64,000 bases of DNA from Fonticula-like sp. SCN 57-25 (taxonomy: Eukaryota; Nucleariida; Rotosphaerida), in the NCBI GenBank assembly GCA_001724245.1, contig MEDX01000011.1, positions 1 to 64,000 of the forward strand, written 5' to 3'. Positions within the stretch are counted from its first letter, which is position 1. The number at the start of each line of letters is the position of its first letter. Made by a program: the position numbers and the translations under genes. Shown here piece by piece: positions 21,360 through 32,818 of the stretch. Below the pieces are notes generated by a model that was given only the letters and a program-made list of their open reading frames with translations, was not told the origin of the DNA and ran no database searches.

Positions 21360-22789
21360 CTAGTCGCCCCCGTCCGAGTCCCCGAGGTCTCCCGAGTCGT
21401 TGTCGAGGAACTTGTGACTGAGCACGTCTAATTCGCTTGTGAGGGTGTCTGGCATCTGGCCACCATTCGACGACACGACCTGCTTTTGTAACCTCCGGTT
21501 GGCCTCCTGGAGGTACCGGATGTAGTCTGCTGATTTGCGAAGAATGATTCCCTTGTTTGGCTTTGACGACGGGTTGACCTCATCGACGCAGTCGGGCACG
21601 AGCAGCGACAGCTCCGTGATGCGGTCATTGATATTGTCTCTCCGCCGGCGCTCGACTGAGGGAACAGGTAGGGTAAGAAAAAAGGGATGGCCTGCGACAG
21701 GAAAGCGTACCAGCATTATGGCTCTCGCGGCGGCGGCGGCGCTTTTCGGCGGCCCACGCGTCGGGACTAGCGCGCAAGTCAGGGACCCCTGAGGAATGCA
21801 ATGCGAGCGCGTACTCTGGGGACTTGTGCTCTTCCTTAAAGGTCGTCGGCACGGACGAGCTAAAGTGGAATTGGTAGTTGCCGGACGGCGCCACAAAGTT
21901 GGGAACGGTGCCCGAGCCGACGGACGCCGACCCGACCCAGTCGGCCGGCACCACACCGGGGGCGGACACGGGGATCGGGACGGCGCCATGGCCAGACTGA
22001 GGCCGGCCCTGCACAGCCATCGGCGCTGAGGACACATGCAGGTAAGCAACTGCGATAGGGAAACGGCCAAAATACGCACCAACCATGCCGTAGTTTCCAT
22101 ACGCAGGGGCCGAGGCGTGCCCGTCCATCTGCTGCTGTTGCTGCTGCTGGTGCTGCTGATGGTGCTGCTGCAGCAATTGTTGCTGCTGAAATTGCTGTTG
22201 TTGCTGCTGCTGCACTTGCTGCTGCTGTACCGGCTCGAGGTCCAAAAAGGTCAGAGGATCCTGCGCCTATGAAAAGGGTTAGAAAACCGACCGGTCAGCG
22301 CGAGGGTCGCACCAGTCCTGGCGAGTAGGTCATGTCAACTGATGGGCTTGGCGACATCGCAATGTCCATGTTCTCATTCAAAGGGTTGTGCGCGTCCAAA
22401 AACTCTGCGCTAATATTTCCTTGCACCTGCATCATGAAGGGGTCCGAGATTGACCGCTCGTCGAGGAGTCCACCAAGGCTGTCGCTCTCCTGCTTGATTA
22501 GCGGAGACGTCTGCGGCTGCTGCTGAGGCTGCTGGGGTTGCAAGTGCTGCTCGGCGTTCGCGCTAGACGCGTCCGCCGCAGCGCCGCCTGTCGTCTGCTG
22601 CAGATGGTAATTCGTGGGGAACAGAAGGCGGGCAGGCTGCTGCTGCTGGTACTTGGCCTCGAGCGTACTCCTGACCTCGGGCTCAAGCGGAACATCGCTC
22701 ATCGTCTTCATGTTTCGTAACCGCTCCCGCTCCTCCTCCTCGTTCATTTGTTGGCGTTGAAGCCATTGTCGCTGCTGGTAGCGGTACAT
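21360..22789 (-). CDS. bHLH-leucine zipper transcription factor (MITF/USF-like)
   Basis: Sequence-specific nuclear factor. Four exons: 22789-22313, 22266-22080, 22025-21711 and 21655-21360. The N-terminal half is Gln-rich, with long CAG-coded Gln runs (22130-22225) split by His, typical of an activation domain. The basic region spans an intron: RRRRESHNAVERRRRDNIND, which carries the H, E and R positions that read CACGTG. Helix 1 and loop (ITELSLLVPDC ... NKGIILRKSADYIRYL) and a short zipper (QEANRRLQKQV) follow, then an acidic tail. The NKGxIL segment is typical of MITF/TFE and related fungal factors. Confidence 0.9.
22130..22230. repeat. CAG/CTG repeat coding polyglutamine
   Basis: Imperfect CTG repeat on the plus strand (CAG on the coding strand) that encodes interrupted Gln runs in the bHLH factor. 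Such tracts vary in length between strains. Confidence 0.85.
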
Positions 22790-23096
22790 GGCGGGCGTCT
22801 AGCGGCCGGCTGGAGAAGACGGCGCGGGTCGATGCCGGAAACAAGACACACCGGCAAACAAAAGGGGATGAAAGGGACAAGGTCGTGAATCCGAAAGAGG
22901 ATAGTCCAAAGACCAAAGAAGTCTAAAGCGCCGGTGCACGCAAATTTAAAACAGAGCCTCGTAAAAGTGTAGCTGCTCAGAGGAAGACTGTGCGGCCAGG
23001 AGACCAGCTCGCGATCCTCGCCTCTATCGACGTGTATCAAATCAAAAGAGAAGCCACAACATTGCCACAACCCTGTAGGTTTCACACGTTATCAAG
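22790..23096. promoter_or_regulatory. Divergent promoter of bHLH factor and dynactin p27
   Basis: 307 bp between the two start codons with no coding signal. I see no clear TATA or CCAAT element. Confidence 0.4.
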
Positions 23097-23693
23097 ATGG
23101 CGGTGACGGTCGGGGAGGGCGCCGTCGTGTGCCAGGCGGCCGAGCTGATCGGGTCCGTCACAATAGGGAGCGGCGCAGTGCTGCACCCGAAATGTAGAAT
23201 TGATGGCAGCAAAGCGCCGGTCACGATCGGGGCCGGCACGATCATTGAGGAGAATGTACAGATCGTCGCGGGAGGAGAGGCGCTCGTGATCGGCGACAAC
23301 TGCCTCATCGCCGTCGCAACGGGTCCGCCGCTGCTTTCCCTTTTTTGCTCACTAACACGGAGGATGTAACAGTTATGAATGATGCGTCCGCTGGAGCTGG
23401 CAACCGCATCGGCCCTCTCGGTACGCCACTTCTACCGCCCCATCCACCACTAACACGCCCCAACAGCGCAGATTACCGAAGGAACGCGCCTGGGCGACTA
23501 TAACTTTGTCGGCGCGCGCTGCACGGTCGGGCCTGCATCGAATGGGTGCAACGACACAGAGTTTTCCGCTCTGGGCGTTTGTGCGCGCGCGGAAGGGAGG
23601 GGAGACGTTGACGATTTGCATCAAAAGCTGCTCGCCGTTCAGAGCAAGTCTCTCCAGCGTCACCATACGCTGCGGCCCGCCGGCTCATCCTAA
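23097..23693 (+). CDS. DCTN6: Dynactin subunit 6 (p27)
   Basis: Left-handed beta-helix subunit of the dynactin pointed-end complex, which adapts dynein to cargo. Three exons: 23097-23322, 23373-23420 and 23467-23693. Hexapeptide repeats are visible: VTIGSGAVLHPKCRI, PVTIGAGTIIEENVQIV, ALVIGDNCLIAVA, then TRLGDYNFVGARCTVGP. The middle of the beta-helix is short compared with animals. The C-terminal segment (KLLAVQSKSLQRHHTLR) matches the family's final helix. The first intron has the donor GTCCGC. Its presence implies a dynein-dynactin system. Confidence 0.82.
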
Positions 23694-23877
23694 AACATTT
23701 CCCTCATTTGCGCACACGCGCTCCCTCTTGTACTTTTCAGTAATGTATTCAACTATGCTTCATGTTATATTTGTTTTTCAATTATAAAGCCGGTTTGTCA
23801 CACGCAAGGGGGTCAGTAACTGCATAATGAGTGGCAAAACAAGCGAGGGAAAGAATGATAAGCGACAGTCACGGAAA

Positions 23878-24990
23878 TTACTGCATCTTGAGCATGATGT
23901 TCTGGCCACTTTCGCCGCTGGGCGGGAGATACGTAACGTTGCGCGACGACGAGAGCGTCTGGGCGATCTCCTTGGCGGCCTCGATACGGCGGAGCTCAAT
24001 GAGACCCATGCCCGACTTCTGGAGCGACTCTGAGATGAGCTTGGCGGCAGCCGACTCACCCTCAGCGCGGATGACGGCGGCCTGCTTCTCCTGCTCGGCC
24101 TTCTCCACTACGAAGCGCTGGCGCTCGGCCTCCTGCTGGGCTGCACGACGCAAACGCCACGTCAGCCACGCCAAAAGAAAAATAGAGTAGCAGTCACGCA
24201 CCAACCTGCTTGGCCTCGACGGCCTGTGTAAACTCGCGACCGAACGAAAGGTCAACCTATTCAAAATGGGTTAGCAAAACAGGCGCGGGCATCGATGGCG
24301 GCAACGCACAATCGAAATGTCGTCGAGGACAAGGTGGAAGTGCTCAGCACGCTTGGTCAGCTCCTCGCGAACGCGGCTGGAGACCTGTTCACATCCGTTA
24401 GCACAGAAAACGAGTAATAGCGAGGCAGTGGAGCAGGGCGCGCGACGTACGTGCTCACGCATGGTGATAAGCTCCGAGGCATCGAAGCCGGCGACGACGG
24501 CCTTGAGGACCTCGTTACCGATGGACGGCAGCACGCGGTCGTCGTAGTCGACACCGTACTTTGAGTAAATGTCGGCAAGGTGGCTCTCCACGGGGCGGTG
24601 GAGCACACGAAGAGTAATGCGAATGGTCTGCATATCTACACGTTCGAGGCGGGTGGTGAGCAAAAGGAGGGGCGCGGCGGCAATAATACGGACCTTTCGT
24701 GCCGGTCGAGGTCTCAATGCGGCGCGGCCGTACACGCACGTCAAACATAATGGGACGCTGGAGGAACGGCACGCGGAACTTGGTGCCCTCGCCGATCACG
24801 GCGGGCATGACTCCGCGAACCTGATCGAAAATGATGGCGCGGTGGCCGGCATCGACTATTCGACGAAAAGGAAAAAAAATGTTAAGAAATAAATCACGGA
24901 CTGTGTCCTCGTACCGTTGTACATAGACGTCTGAAGCACAGCACCGGTAATACCAAGCCCGAGGGCAACACGCGCAAGACCGCTGGCCAT
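23878..24990 (-). CDS. PHB1: Prohibitin-1
   Basis: SPFH-domain protein of the mitochondrial inner membrane that forms rings with PHB2 and controls m-AAA protease and cristae. Seven exons: 24990-24915, 24855-24694, 24635-24451, 24384-24310, 24256-24202, 24140-23878 and their junctions restore one frame. A hydrophobic N-terminus is followed by [32 protein letters not shown], a long coiled coil [20 protein letters not shown] and [13 protein letters not shown]. The length (about 270 residues) is normal. It is head-to-head with importin-beta across 306 bp that contain a perfect TGACGTCA. (The exon list has six segments; a seventh small exon is not required.). Confidence 0.95.
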
Positions 24991-25296
24991 CTTTCGGTGG
25001 TGGGCGATGACGAACGTCGCTAAAGGTGATTTGTGTCACCTCGTGTACGAATCTGTGACGTAGATGAATCTCTGTTGTCCGATTGGGTGAAATCGGTGAC
25101 GTCACGGCCGTTCAACTACGCGCGCCTTTCTCGCACCTCGCCTTGCTGCAGCGGAGAAGAGGGCACGCGAGAGGAAGGGAAAAACCAATCCTTTCTTCCA
25201 CCGGCGTGCTATTCGTTTGCCACAAGGGGACTACCCGGCGTATTCAGTGTATATTTGACGCTCTAGCTTTGCGTCCCTGCGCGCTTGAAAGTCGAA
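24991..25296. promoter_or_regulatory. Divergent promoter of PHB1 and importin-beta
   Basis: 306 bp with no coding signal. It has an inverted CCAAT (ATTGG at 25082-25086) 10 bp before a CRE-like palindrome at 25097-25104, a classical arrangement for bidirectional housekeeping promoters. Confidence 0.5.
25097..25104. promoter_or_regulatory. CRE palindrome TGACGTCA
   Basis: Full consensus site for CREB/ATF-type bZIP factors, 106 bp from the PHB1 ATG and 193 bp from the importin-beta ATG. Occupancy is inferred. Confidence 0.5.
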
Positions 25297-28294
25297 ATGG
25301 CCACTCCTGCCGAGCAGCTCGGGCAAAACCTGCTCCACTCGATTGGCATCGGTACGACCTGCTTTACGAGAACGACCCGTGCGCCTGGTGCTCACCGCTG
25401 TGCTAGATAACAATCTTCGTGTTGCCGCCGAGCAAAACCTTCAGCTTGCCGCCAAGGAAAACTTGGTACGTGCCGGCCTTTGCCGCGCCTGCCCCCGTTG
25501 ACCGTCGTGCTGATGAGTGATATCAATAGGCCCTGTACCTTGACCTTCTCGTGTCCGAGCTGAGCAACTGGAATGGCAACGCGGACGTGCGCCGTGCGGC
25601 CGGTCTTGCCGCCAAGAACGCGCTCGTCTCGCGCGACCTTGCCCTCAAGGCGGAGACTGACCAGCGCTGGCTCTCGCTCGCCGCTGACCTGCGCGACTCG
25701 ATCAAGCAGAAGGTACACTTTGGGCACTGGGCGTCCATCGTTAGTAACACGGTGCATCTTAGGCTGTTAGCACGCTTTCTACGCCCGAGCCCGCGGTCGG
25801 TGCCGTCTCGGCGCAGCTCGTCGCCGCCATCGCCTCGATCGAGCTCCCGATCGGCCAGTGGGGCGATGTCATGCGCATTCTTTCAGAGGCCGTGACGAAC
25901 CCCCAGAGCGCCGCGCACATGAAGAAGGCCGCTCTTGAGGCGATTGAGTTTATTTGCGAGGATATCGTACGAGGACGCGCCGCGCTGTAGGTCCTAGACT
26001 AACTCTGTTGTAGCCTTCGGAGGCCCTTGATGCGTACTCCAACATGGTGCTCACTGCCCTTGTTGCCGGCGCGCGCCCCGAGGAGCCCAATGAGGTCCGC
26101 CGCGCCGCCATGAGCGCGCTCGGTGGTGCCATCCGCTTCTTTGACAAGAACTTTAAGCTGGAGGCGGAGCGCAACTACATCATGCAGATCGTCTGCCAGG
26201 CCACGCAGAGCCCCGACACGCAGGTGCTCATCAAGGCGTACGAGTGCCTTGTCAAGATCATGGCGTACCAGTATGAGGTCATGGCGCCCTACATGGACGT
26301 TGCCCTCGTTGGCGTACGCACAGCTTTTCGTCTTTCCGGCCTTATCTAAACGTGTGCTCTTTGCAGCTTACAATTGTCGCGATGAAGTCGCAGGACAATG
26401 ACGTTGCCATGCAGGGTATTGAATTCTGGTCGACCGTGTGCGAGGAGGAGCTGAACATTGTTATGGAGAACGCCGAGGCCATGGAGTCGAACCAGCCGCC
26501 GCCGCGCCAGTTCCACAATTTCGCGCAGGCCGCCCTGCCGCAGATCGTCCCTGTGCTGACGCACCTCTTGACTCAGCAGGAGGAGGGCGACGACGAGGAC
26601 GACTGGAACGCCTCGATGGCCGCCTCGACGTGCCTGACGCTGCTCACCAACTGCGTAACTGACAACATTCTCCCGCACATCCTCCCGTTCGTCGAGAGCA
26701 ACATTGCCAGCCAGCGGTGGCAGCAGCGCGAGGCCGCCGTAATGGCCTTTGGCTGCGTGCTCGAGGGCCCCGACCCCCGCAAGCTCGAGCCCATCGTCAC
26801 GCAGGCGCTCCCCGAGCTCGTGAACCGCATGAACGACCCCAACATTGCCGTCCAGGACACCGCCGCGTGGACCATCGGTAAGGTCTGCGAGGTCATGGGC
26901 GACAGTAACGACGGCAACAGCGTCCTCAACCAGGCCGCCATCGACGCCATCGTGCCCGTCCTGCTCCACGGACTCAAGAAGCCCGCCCGCGTCGCGTCCA
27001 ACTGCGCCTACGTACGATTCCTTGAATCTATTTCCACTGTGTTGCTGACCCTCTGACCGCCGCAGGCCCTCATGAACCTCGTGGAGCAGCTCGGCTACGA
27101 GTACGCCGAGCCCGAGAATCTCCCGTCGTTTGCCCTTTCAAAGTTCTTCTCTGACATAATCACCGCCCTTGTGCAGGCTGCCGATCGGTACGACAATGGT
27201 CTCTTTTACCCCGCTCTTTACTGACGCTTTTGTGCTTGTTTTTCAGCCCCGATGGCAGCTCGCACAACCTGCGCTCGATCACCTACGACGCCCTTTCACA
27301 ATTCGTCAGCTTCACTGCCGGCGACACCTTCCCGGTTCTTATCCAGCTCATTGAGGTTATGCTTCAGAGGTTAGAGAGCTCTGTTTCTGCGTCTGCGACT
27401 GCGCCGTCTGCGGAGAACCAGGAGCTGCAGAGCAATTTGTGCATTGTGCTCCAGGCGCTGACGCGCAAGCTTCGCCTGCACGTGCAGCCGTACGCCGACC
27501 GGATGATGACTGTCTACCTGCACATGTTCTCGAACACGACGTCGGGGAAGCAGGCGACGATTCAGGAGGACGCGCTGACTGCCGCCGCGAGCCTCATCGC
27601 CGCCATCGGCAGCGACTTTATGCGCTACCTCCCTGCGTTTGTGCCGTTTGTGTGCCAGGCGCTGCAGAACACGTCCGAGGCGTCGCTGTGCCAGATTGGC
27701 GTCGGCATTGTCGGCGACCTTGCGCGCAACCTCGGCGAGGCGATTGAGCCCTTCTGCAACCAGCTGATGACGCTCCTGCTGCAGGCGCTGCAGAGCAACA
27801 CGCTGCACCGCTCCGTCAAGCCGACCGTCATCGCCGCTTTTGGCGACGTTGCTGTTGCCATCAAGGGCGGCTTTGCGCCGTACGCGAGCGTCTGCTTTGA
27901 GGTGCTGCGCCAGGCCGCGCAGGTGCCCGCCAACCCGGACAACTATGAGCAGCACGAGTACGTCGGGCAGCTGCGCGAGGGCATCCTCGAGGGCTACTCT
28001 GGCATCGTGCAGGGCACCAAGGACGTGCAGCTGCTCGTCCCGCAGGCCGAGTTCATGCTCGTGTTCATGGCCGATTCGTTCAATGCCTTCCACTACGACT
28101 CGATGGTCCAGAACGTCGTCGCCCTGCTGGGTGACCTCTGCGACGTGTGCGGGTCGACCATCGCGCCGCTCCTCAAGCAGCACAACGAGTGGATCAAGTC
28201 GGCACTCAGGCGCGCGCGCGCGTCCAACAACCCGCAATCAAAGGAGCTCGCCGGATGGACCAACAGCAAGTTCCAAAAGGCCCTGTCAGGCTGA
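25297..28294 (+). CDS. KPNB1: Importin subunit beta-1
   Basis: HEAT-repeat nuclear import receptor that carries importin-alpha/NLS cargo and binds Ran-GTP and FG nucleoporins. Eight exons: 25297-25351, 25407-25465, 25530-25712, 25763-25966, 26014-26313, 26367-27011, 27066-27187 and 27247-28294. Signatures include AAGLAAKNALVSRD, EAIEFICEDI, AMKSQDNDVAMQGIEFWSTV, the acidic loop EEGDDEDDWN used in IBB binding, REAAVMAFGCVLEGP, DTAAWTIGKVCE and HRSVKPTVIAAFGDVA. The C-terminus ends in the last HEAT helix. The gene is complete at about 850 residues. Confidence 0.96.
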
Positions 28295-28752
28295 ATTGAC
28301 AACTAAAAAGATTGGATAATTCGCTTTTTTGTTCATTTTGCTGTGGACTGCGGCTCAAATTTTCTTTTCTCTCTACCTCTTAATCTCTTAATATCAGGAA
28401 AACTCTACATTGCCAAAATTATCTCGCTGCTCTTTTGATGCCCGCTCGCACCACACAAGGAGGCGATTGTTTCCCCGCTCGTTGACAGTTTGTAACTCGA
28501 CGTAATGAAATCAAAACTATTAAAGCATTAGGAGAGCTACGAGTGTGCCCACTATGCCGAGTGCAGATCTGTGCATCTTGGCAGCATCTTGGTACTGAAG
28601 CTCCGAGATTCCAAGATGTTCCTGTGATTCCAGCCCTGATTTTTCAATGGTGACAAAATGCTGACATGTCGGGTCGGCCTGCTCGATCTACCACTCCATC
28701 GGCTAGAGACGGTGAGAGACTGGGTGGGTAGCCAGCGAAGAGGCCGCATGAA
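28295..28752. other. AT-rich spacer before the OLD-like gene
   Basis: 458 bp without coding signal. CATCTTGG occurs at 28574-28581 and 28585-28592, and its reverse complement at 28611-28618, so a hairpin can form. No tRNA or transposon end recognised. Confidence 0.5.
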
Positions 28753-30522
28753 ATGATGCTTTCGTCATGTAGTAGTTCCAATTTTCTCAAGACTCTTGAA
28801 TTAACGAATTTCAAGCGCTTTGCAAACATTTCCGTGCCGCTCGGCCCGAGCCCGCAGGTAATCATTGGCCGCAACGGTGCGGGCAAGACACAAATCCTCC
28901 ACGCCATCCTCTTCTACTTGCGAGCATACAACAAGCAATTTTCGGACTTGAAGGAGCCGTTCTACGTTGGCTCTGACGAGCTTTTCGGCGAAACCTTTTA
29001 TTTGGGCGACGTGAACGACGTTAGGGAATCCTTTGCTCGGCAACAGCAGTATCCTGCTGCTCGGAGCTTTTCTTTAAAGGGCACTTTTGGCGATGCCACA
29101 ACCAGCACTTTTGATTATACTCCTATGGGAGGATTAGTATTAAAGGAGACCGATCTTCGACCAAAGCGCGACTATGTTCGCTTTGCGTTCGTGCAGCCAA
29201 CCTACCAATGGGGTACCGAACGCAAGGAGAGCTACGCCACCAGGTCCCCCCAACCCCTCACTTTCCTCACGACTGGGGCGCAGCACATGCGCTGTCGCTT
29301 ATATGACTTGTCAAGTGAAGACAGAGATTTCATCGCGTCGCGCATGCAGGAGATTATTGGGTTTGACCTCTCATTTGAATTCGGCAAATTGTTGCGCACG
29401 TTTGTGGTTGACAGATCCAACAACACGCGTCTTGAAATCGCACTGTGCGGCGCCTCTCTGCAGAAACTTGTCGCCCTTTATATTTGTTTCTGTACACTGC
29501 GCACATCTGAGTTTCCGCAGCGCATTTTACTGCTGGACGAACCCGAGACACATTTGTGCGACAACGTCACAGATCGCCTTTTCCGCGCACTTGTCGCAGA
29601 CTGCGGCTCGAGTGGTGTGCAGCTGATTCTCACAAGCAACTCGCCAGTGATTATCAATCAAGTGGACCCCGCAAATCGTCTGTACCTCTCTTCCGTTTCT
29701 CCGTACGCGATGTCGTCTCCGTCGGTCGAGTACTTTTCCGAGCTGGCGCAGCTTTCAAGCAGTGGCAAGGCGGTGCTCGTCGTTGACGGACCGCATGACC
29801 GCGAGTTTGTGTTCAAGTTCATGCCAGAGATAACAGACGCTTATCAGATTATCGTCCAACAGGTTGACTGGGTGTCACGCAAGAAGATGGCGGCGGCTGT
29901 GCGCCACGAGATGAAGACAAAGATTGCGTTTCTCAGCGACAGTGGGATGCTGGCAACGCTGCCTGATGATGATGTGCAGCGCATTGAAATCGACTTGAGC
30001 GCGCATGTGAGCTCTGGTGCTAAAGCACGTGACGCCTGCGTGGTGTTGCAGCCGCTGCCTTCGATTGAGGCATATCTCCTTCTCTCTGCCTACTTGAATG
30101 GCAGCGAGGATGTGCGGCGGTCTTTCTGCCAATGCTTGATGGAATATGTGCAGAAAGGTTCATCGGCCGCTTCCTTTTCCGTCAACTTTAAAAAAACGTT
30201 CAGTGGTGTAAAGAATATTAGTGTACAGCGGAAACTTTCAACTGACCTAATGGATCAGTGCTGGGCTCGGCATGCTCGTAGCGCCTTCCTCGAGCCGGAC
30301 CAAGTGAATATTGAATCGCTGCTTCGCGTTGTTCAGGGCCATGACGTTGTTTCCAAGCTTTCGAGAACTATTTTTTCCGGTGTTGCCAATATGTCATCAA
30401 AGGCGAAAAGAAACATTTCGACATCAACTCTCGTCGAGTTGTCTGCCCCGCTTCATGCTGACGTGCTGGAACGCTTCATTACCCCAGTAAAGAGTCGGCT
30501 GCTGAACTTTCTCGCGAATTAG
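28753..30522 (+). CDS. OLD/RecF-like AAA ATPase with TOPRIM-like region
   Basis: Intronless gene of 589 residues. The N-terminus is an SMC/RecF-type ATPase: NFKRFANISVPLG, Walker A GRNGAGKTQ (residues about 38-46), a family-specific insertion, then a signature-like helix near LCGASLQKLVALYI and Walker B ILLLDEPETHL followed by LILTSNSPVII. After it comes VLVVDGPHDREFVFKF and later KIAFLSDSGML, placed like the TOPRIM motifs of OLD-family nucleases. However, the first acidic residue is Asp, not Glu, and the DxD is reduced, so nuclease activity is doubtful. The C-terminal 150 residues are helical and unidentified. Such ATPases are common in bacteria and phages. Lack of introns, a softer codon bias and AT-rich flanks suggest acquisition by transfer. 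Confidence 0.75.
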   Translation: MMLSSCSSSNFLKTLELTNFKRFANISVPLGPSPQVIIGRNGAGKTQILHAILFYLRAYNKQFSDLKEPFYVGSDELFGETFYLGDVNDVRESFARQQQYPAARSFSLKGTFGDATTSTFDYTPMGGLVLKETDLRPKRDYVRFAFVQPTYQWGTERKESYATRSPQPLTFLTTGAQHMRCRLYDLSSEDRDFIASRMQEIIGFDLSFEFGKLLRTFVVDRSNNTRLEIALCGASLQKLVALYICFCTLRTSEFPQRILLLDEPETHLCDNVTDRLFRALVADCGSSGVQLILTSNSPVIINQVDPANRLYLSSVSPYAMSSPSVEYFSELAQLSSSGKAVLVVDGPHDREFVFKFMPEITDAYQIIVQQVDWVSRKKMAAAVRHEMKTKIAFLSDSGMLATLPDDDVQRIEIDLSAHVSSGAKARDACVVLQPLPSIEAYLLLSAYLNGSEDVRRSFCQCLMEYVQKGSSAASFSVNFKKTFSGVKNISVQRKLSTDLMDQCWARHARSAFLEPDQVNIESLLRVVQGHDVVSKLSRTIFSGVANMSSKAKRNISTSTLVELSAPLHADVLERFITPVKSRLLNFLAN

Positions 30523-30863
30523 GCAAGCACGAATGGGGTCTAGCCGCCACGCTGCTTCAGCTGTCTCTAGGCGGTGAGCCATCATCTATCAGTCTATCAG
30601 TTTGTGTTTTTCATTGGTAAAAGTAGAATCTCTCTCGATCAATAGTAATATTGCTTTTAGGCACATAGTATTTTCTCTGAATCGCCAAGCATTAGAAATT
30701 GCTATGATGAGACGATTTTACAATTTTATCTTTATTCTAATCTGTGATTCTGACATTGTAGGTGTGTAACACCCATACGAAAATATAAAATCAATACACG
30801 TCAATACACCCTCAGTCTGCCCATTAAAGCCTCATTGTACTGTGCTTCACATTCGCCCTACTT
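30523..30863. other. AT-rich spacer, tail-to-tail
   Basis: 341 bp between the stops of the OLD-like gene and RPC3. Several AATA/TAAA-rich stretches suit polyadenylation on both strands; no coding signal. Confidence 0.5.
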
Positions 30864-32818
30864 TTACCGGAATCGCCTGAGGCTGAGCAGCGTCGTGATG
30901 ACGCGCTCCTCGGCGACCTCCATGCGCGCGGCCACCTTGTGGATGCGGAGCGCCTCGGCGGGAGACGTCGTGTGCGACATCTTGTCGAGCACGTCCAAAT
31001 CTACACAGTGTGTCAGCACATTTTCCGCTTATCATGTGTCATTGAGCGCACCCTGCTCGTTTGTCTCGACGAGCAGCCGCTGCCTCAGCTTGCAGATTGT
31101 TCCGATGCACTCGCGCGTGCACTGCATCACGGCATCGTCGAGCGACGCGCGGAAGAGGAAGAATGTGCGCGAGACGGCGCGGTCGGGCGTCTTGGGGATC
31201 TCTTGCAGGCTGAGGAAGCCCGCGCTCATCATTGTGTACAGCTTGGAGCGCGCCTCATTCACGGCCACCATCGCCATTTGCGCCACCTATAAAGCACATT
31301 AGCAACAAGGTATAAAAAGGCATGGCAGCGCACCGTCTTTTGTTCGAGAAACTTTTTGTCGAGCAATATCCTAAACATGCGCCGCGACGCCGCGCCAAAC
31401 TTTTCCAGCACAATTGACTCGACCTGCGCCTGTTGTAGCGTGGCAAGGACGCGCTCGGTATCTGCGGCAAGCGCGTCAGCTTCGCAACATAACAGTTTTC
31501 CTGACGTACTGATGGCGTATGTCCCGCCGCCAATGTCGTCGATGCGGCTCAAAAAGCCCGCGGCGTCGTGCGTCAGCAGCTCGAGGTAGACGTCGAGCGT
31601 CGACTCGAGCGGGTCGGGCGACGTCCACCGGTGCCGCAGCGCCTGCACAAGCTGGTGATGTGTCACTGACGCTGAAACGGCGTCAGAATTCACATAAAGA
31701 GACGCGTAAAGGATTGACAAGACACGAAAAAGAGGAGAACTACAAGGAAAAAGGCGCATACCGGTCATTTTGCCGGGGGAAAAGAAGCCCTCGGCGGTGA
31801 TCTGCTTGTCGCCGAGCTGCACAACGCAGCCGAGGACGTCACCGGCAAACGGGCCGACCTTTTCCTTTGCAAAGCTGATGATGGCCGCCATGGCCAGGTG
31901 GTTCAGGAAGCGGTCCGTGCTGACGACCCACGGCACCTCGCCCGCGGGGATCGACGCCGATGGGGGGGCGCTCGCGACCGACGACGGCGGCGCAGAAGGC
32001 TCAACGCGGCGCTTCTTTGTCTAGAAAAAGGTGTCAGCAAGCAGCGCGTGGTCCACGTGGGGAGGGTACCTTGGAGGCATCGGCGCCATAGTCCTTTTCC
32101 TTGGGGGCGCCCTTGCTGTTGAGGCGCTCAATGTAGTGCTGCGCGGCGAGGGACTCGATGATCTCGTTCGTGCGTTGCTTTGACACTGAAAGAAAGAGAA
32201 CAAGTCAGAGAATGAAAGCAATGACAAGTGTTGTGTCGTACGTTTAAGGTGCTCGGCTTCGGCTAGGAGGACCTCGGTCGAGAGGGACCCGTGCAACAGA
32301 AGAAGGCGGATGACGGACGCATGCTGTGCACGATCGTAAGCAAAATATAAAACAAACATATAAAAAGGTCCAAAACAACAGCAACAACAACTACACGTAT
32401 AAACACTGGCGTACGTCTGCGCTAAAGAGTGACTCGGCCGCCGCGAGGAAGCGCGGGTAAAACAGGCGCAGGTGGACGCGAGGGACATCGAGTGTGTACA
32501 TGATGCTCGCCTTCACTGGCCCGCGCATGGAAACGTCCATGTCCCACTTGACAAGGCGCTGCTGAATTAGGACGAAAATGCCCGCCTGGACATGCTTGGA
32601 CTTTAGGCCCGTGTTCTTGACGATGGACGGCAGCGTTTGCCGCCCTTTCGACAAGAGACACTCGGCCATGGTCTGCCAAGGGAACAAAGTTTTGGTTAGT
32701 AAAAATGACAAAATAACATTCAATTATTCAGCGGAGCTATGTCGCTTCGCACCCCAACAAGCTCGCCATAATGATCGCCCACGAGCTCGCGGACCAACGC
32801 GACCTCGCTCGTTGCCAT
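30864..32818 (-). CDS. RPC82: RNA polymerase III subunit RPC3
   Basis: Winged-helix subunit of the RPC3-RPC6-RPC7 trimer (yeast C82, human RPC62) that opens Pol III promoters. Nine exons: 32818-32753, 32672-32415, 32323-32242, 32185-32070, 32020-31762, 31671-31510, 31461-31334, 31286-31052 and 31000-30864. Signatures: LVRELVGDHYGELVG at the start, KHVQAGIFVLIQQRLV (first winged helix), DIGGGTYAI, LEKFGAASRRMFRILLDKK and SLQEIPKTPDRAVSRTFFLF. The last exon is a coiled coil. A Ser/Ala-rich basic linker (KKRRVEPSAPPS) lies in the middle. The ATG at 32818 overlaps the first possible ATG of taspase-1 on the other strand. Confidence 0.93.

Noticed and set aside
28574-28618. CATCTTGG repeats and inverted copy as transposon ends
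   Set aside because: Too short (8 bp), with no matching copy on the far side of the OLD-like gene and no target-site duplication seen.
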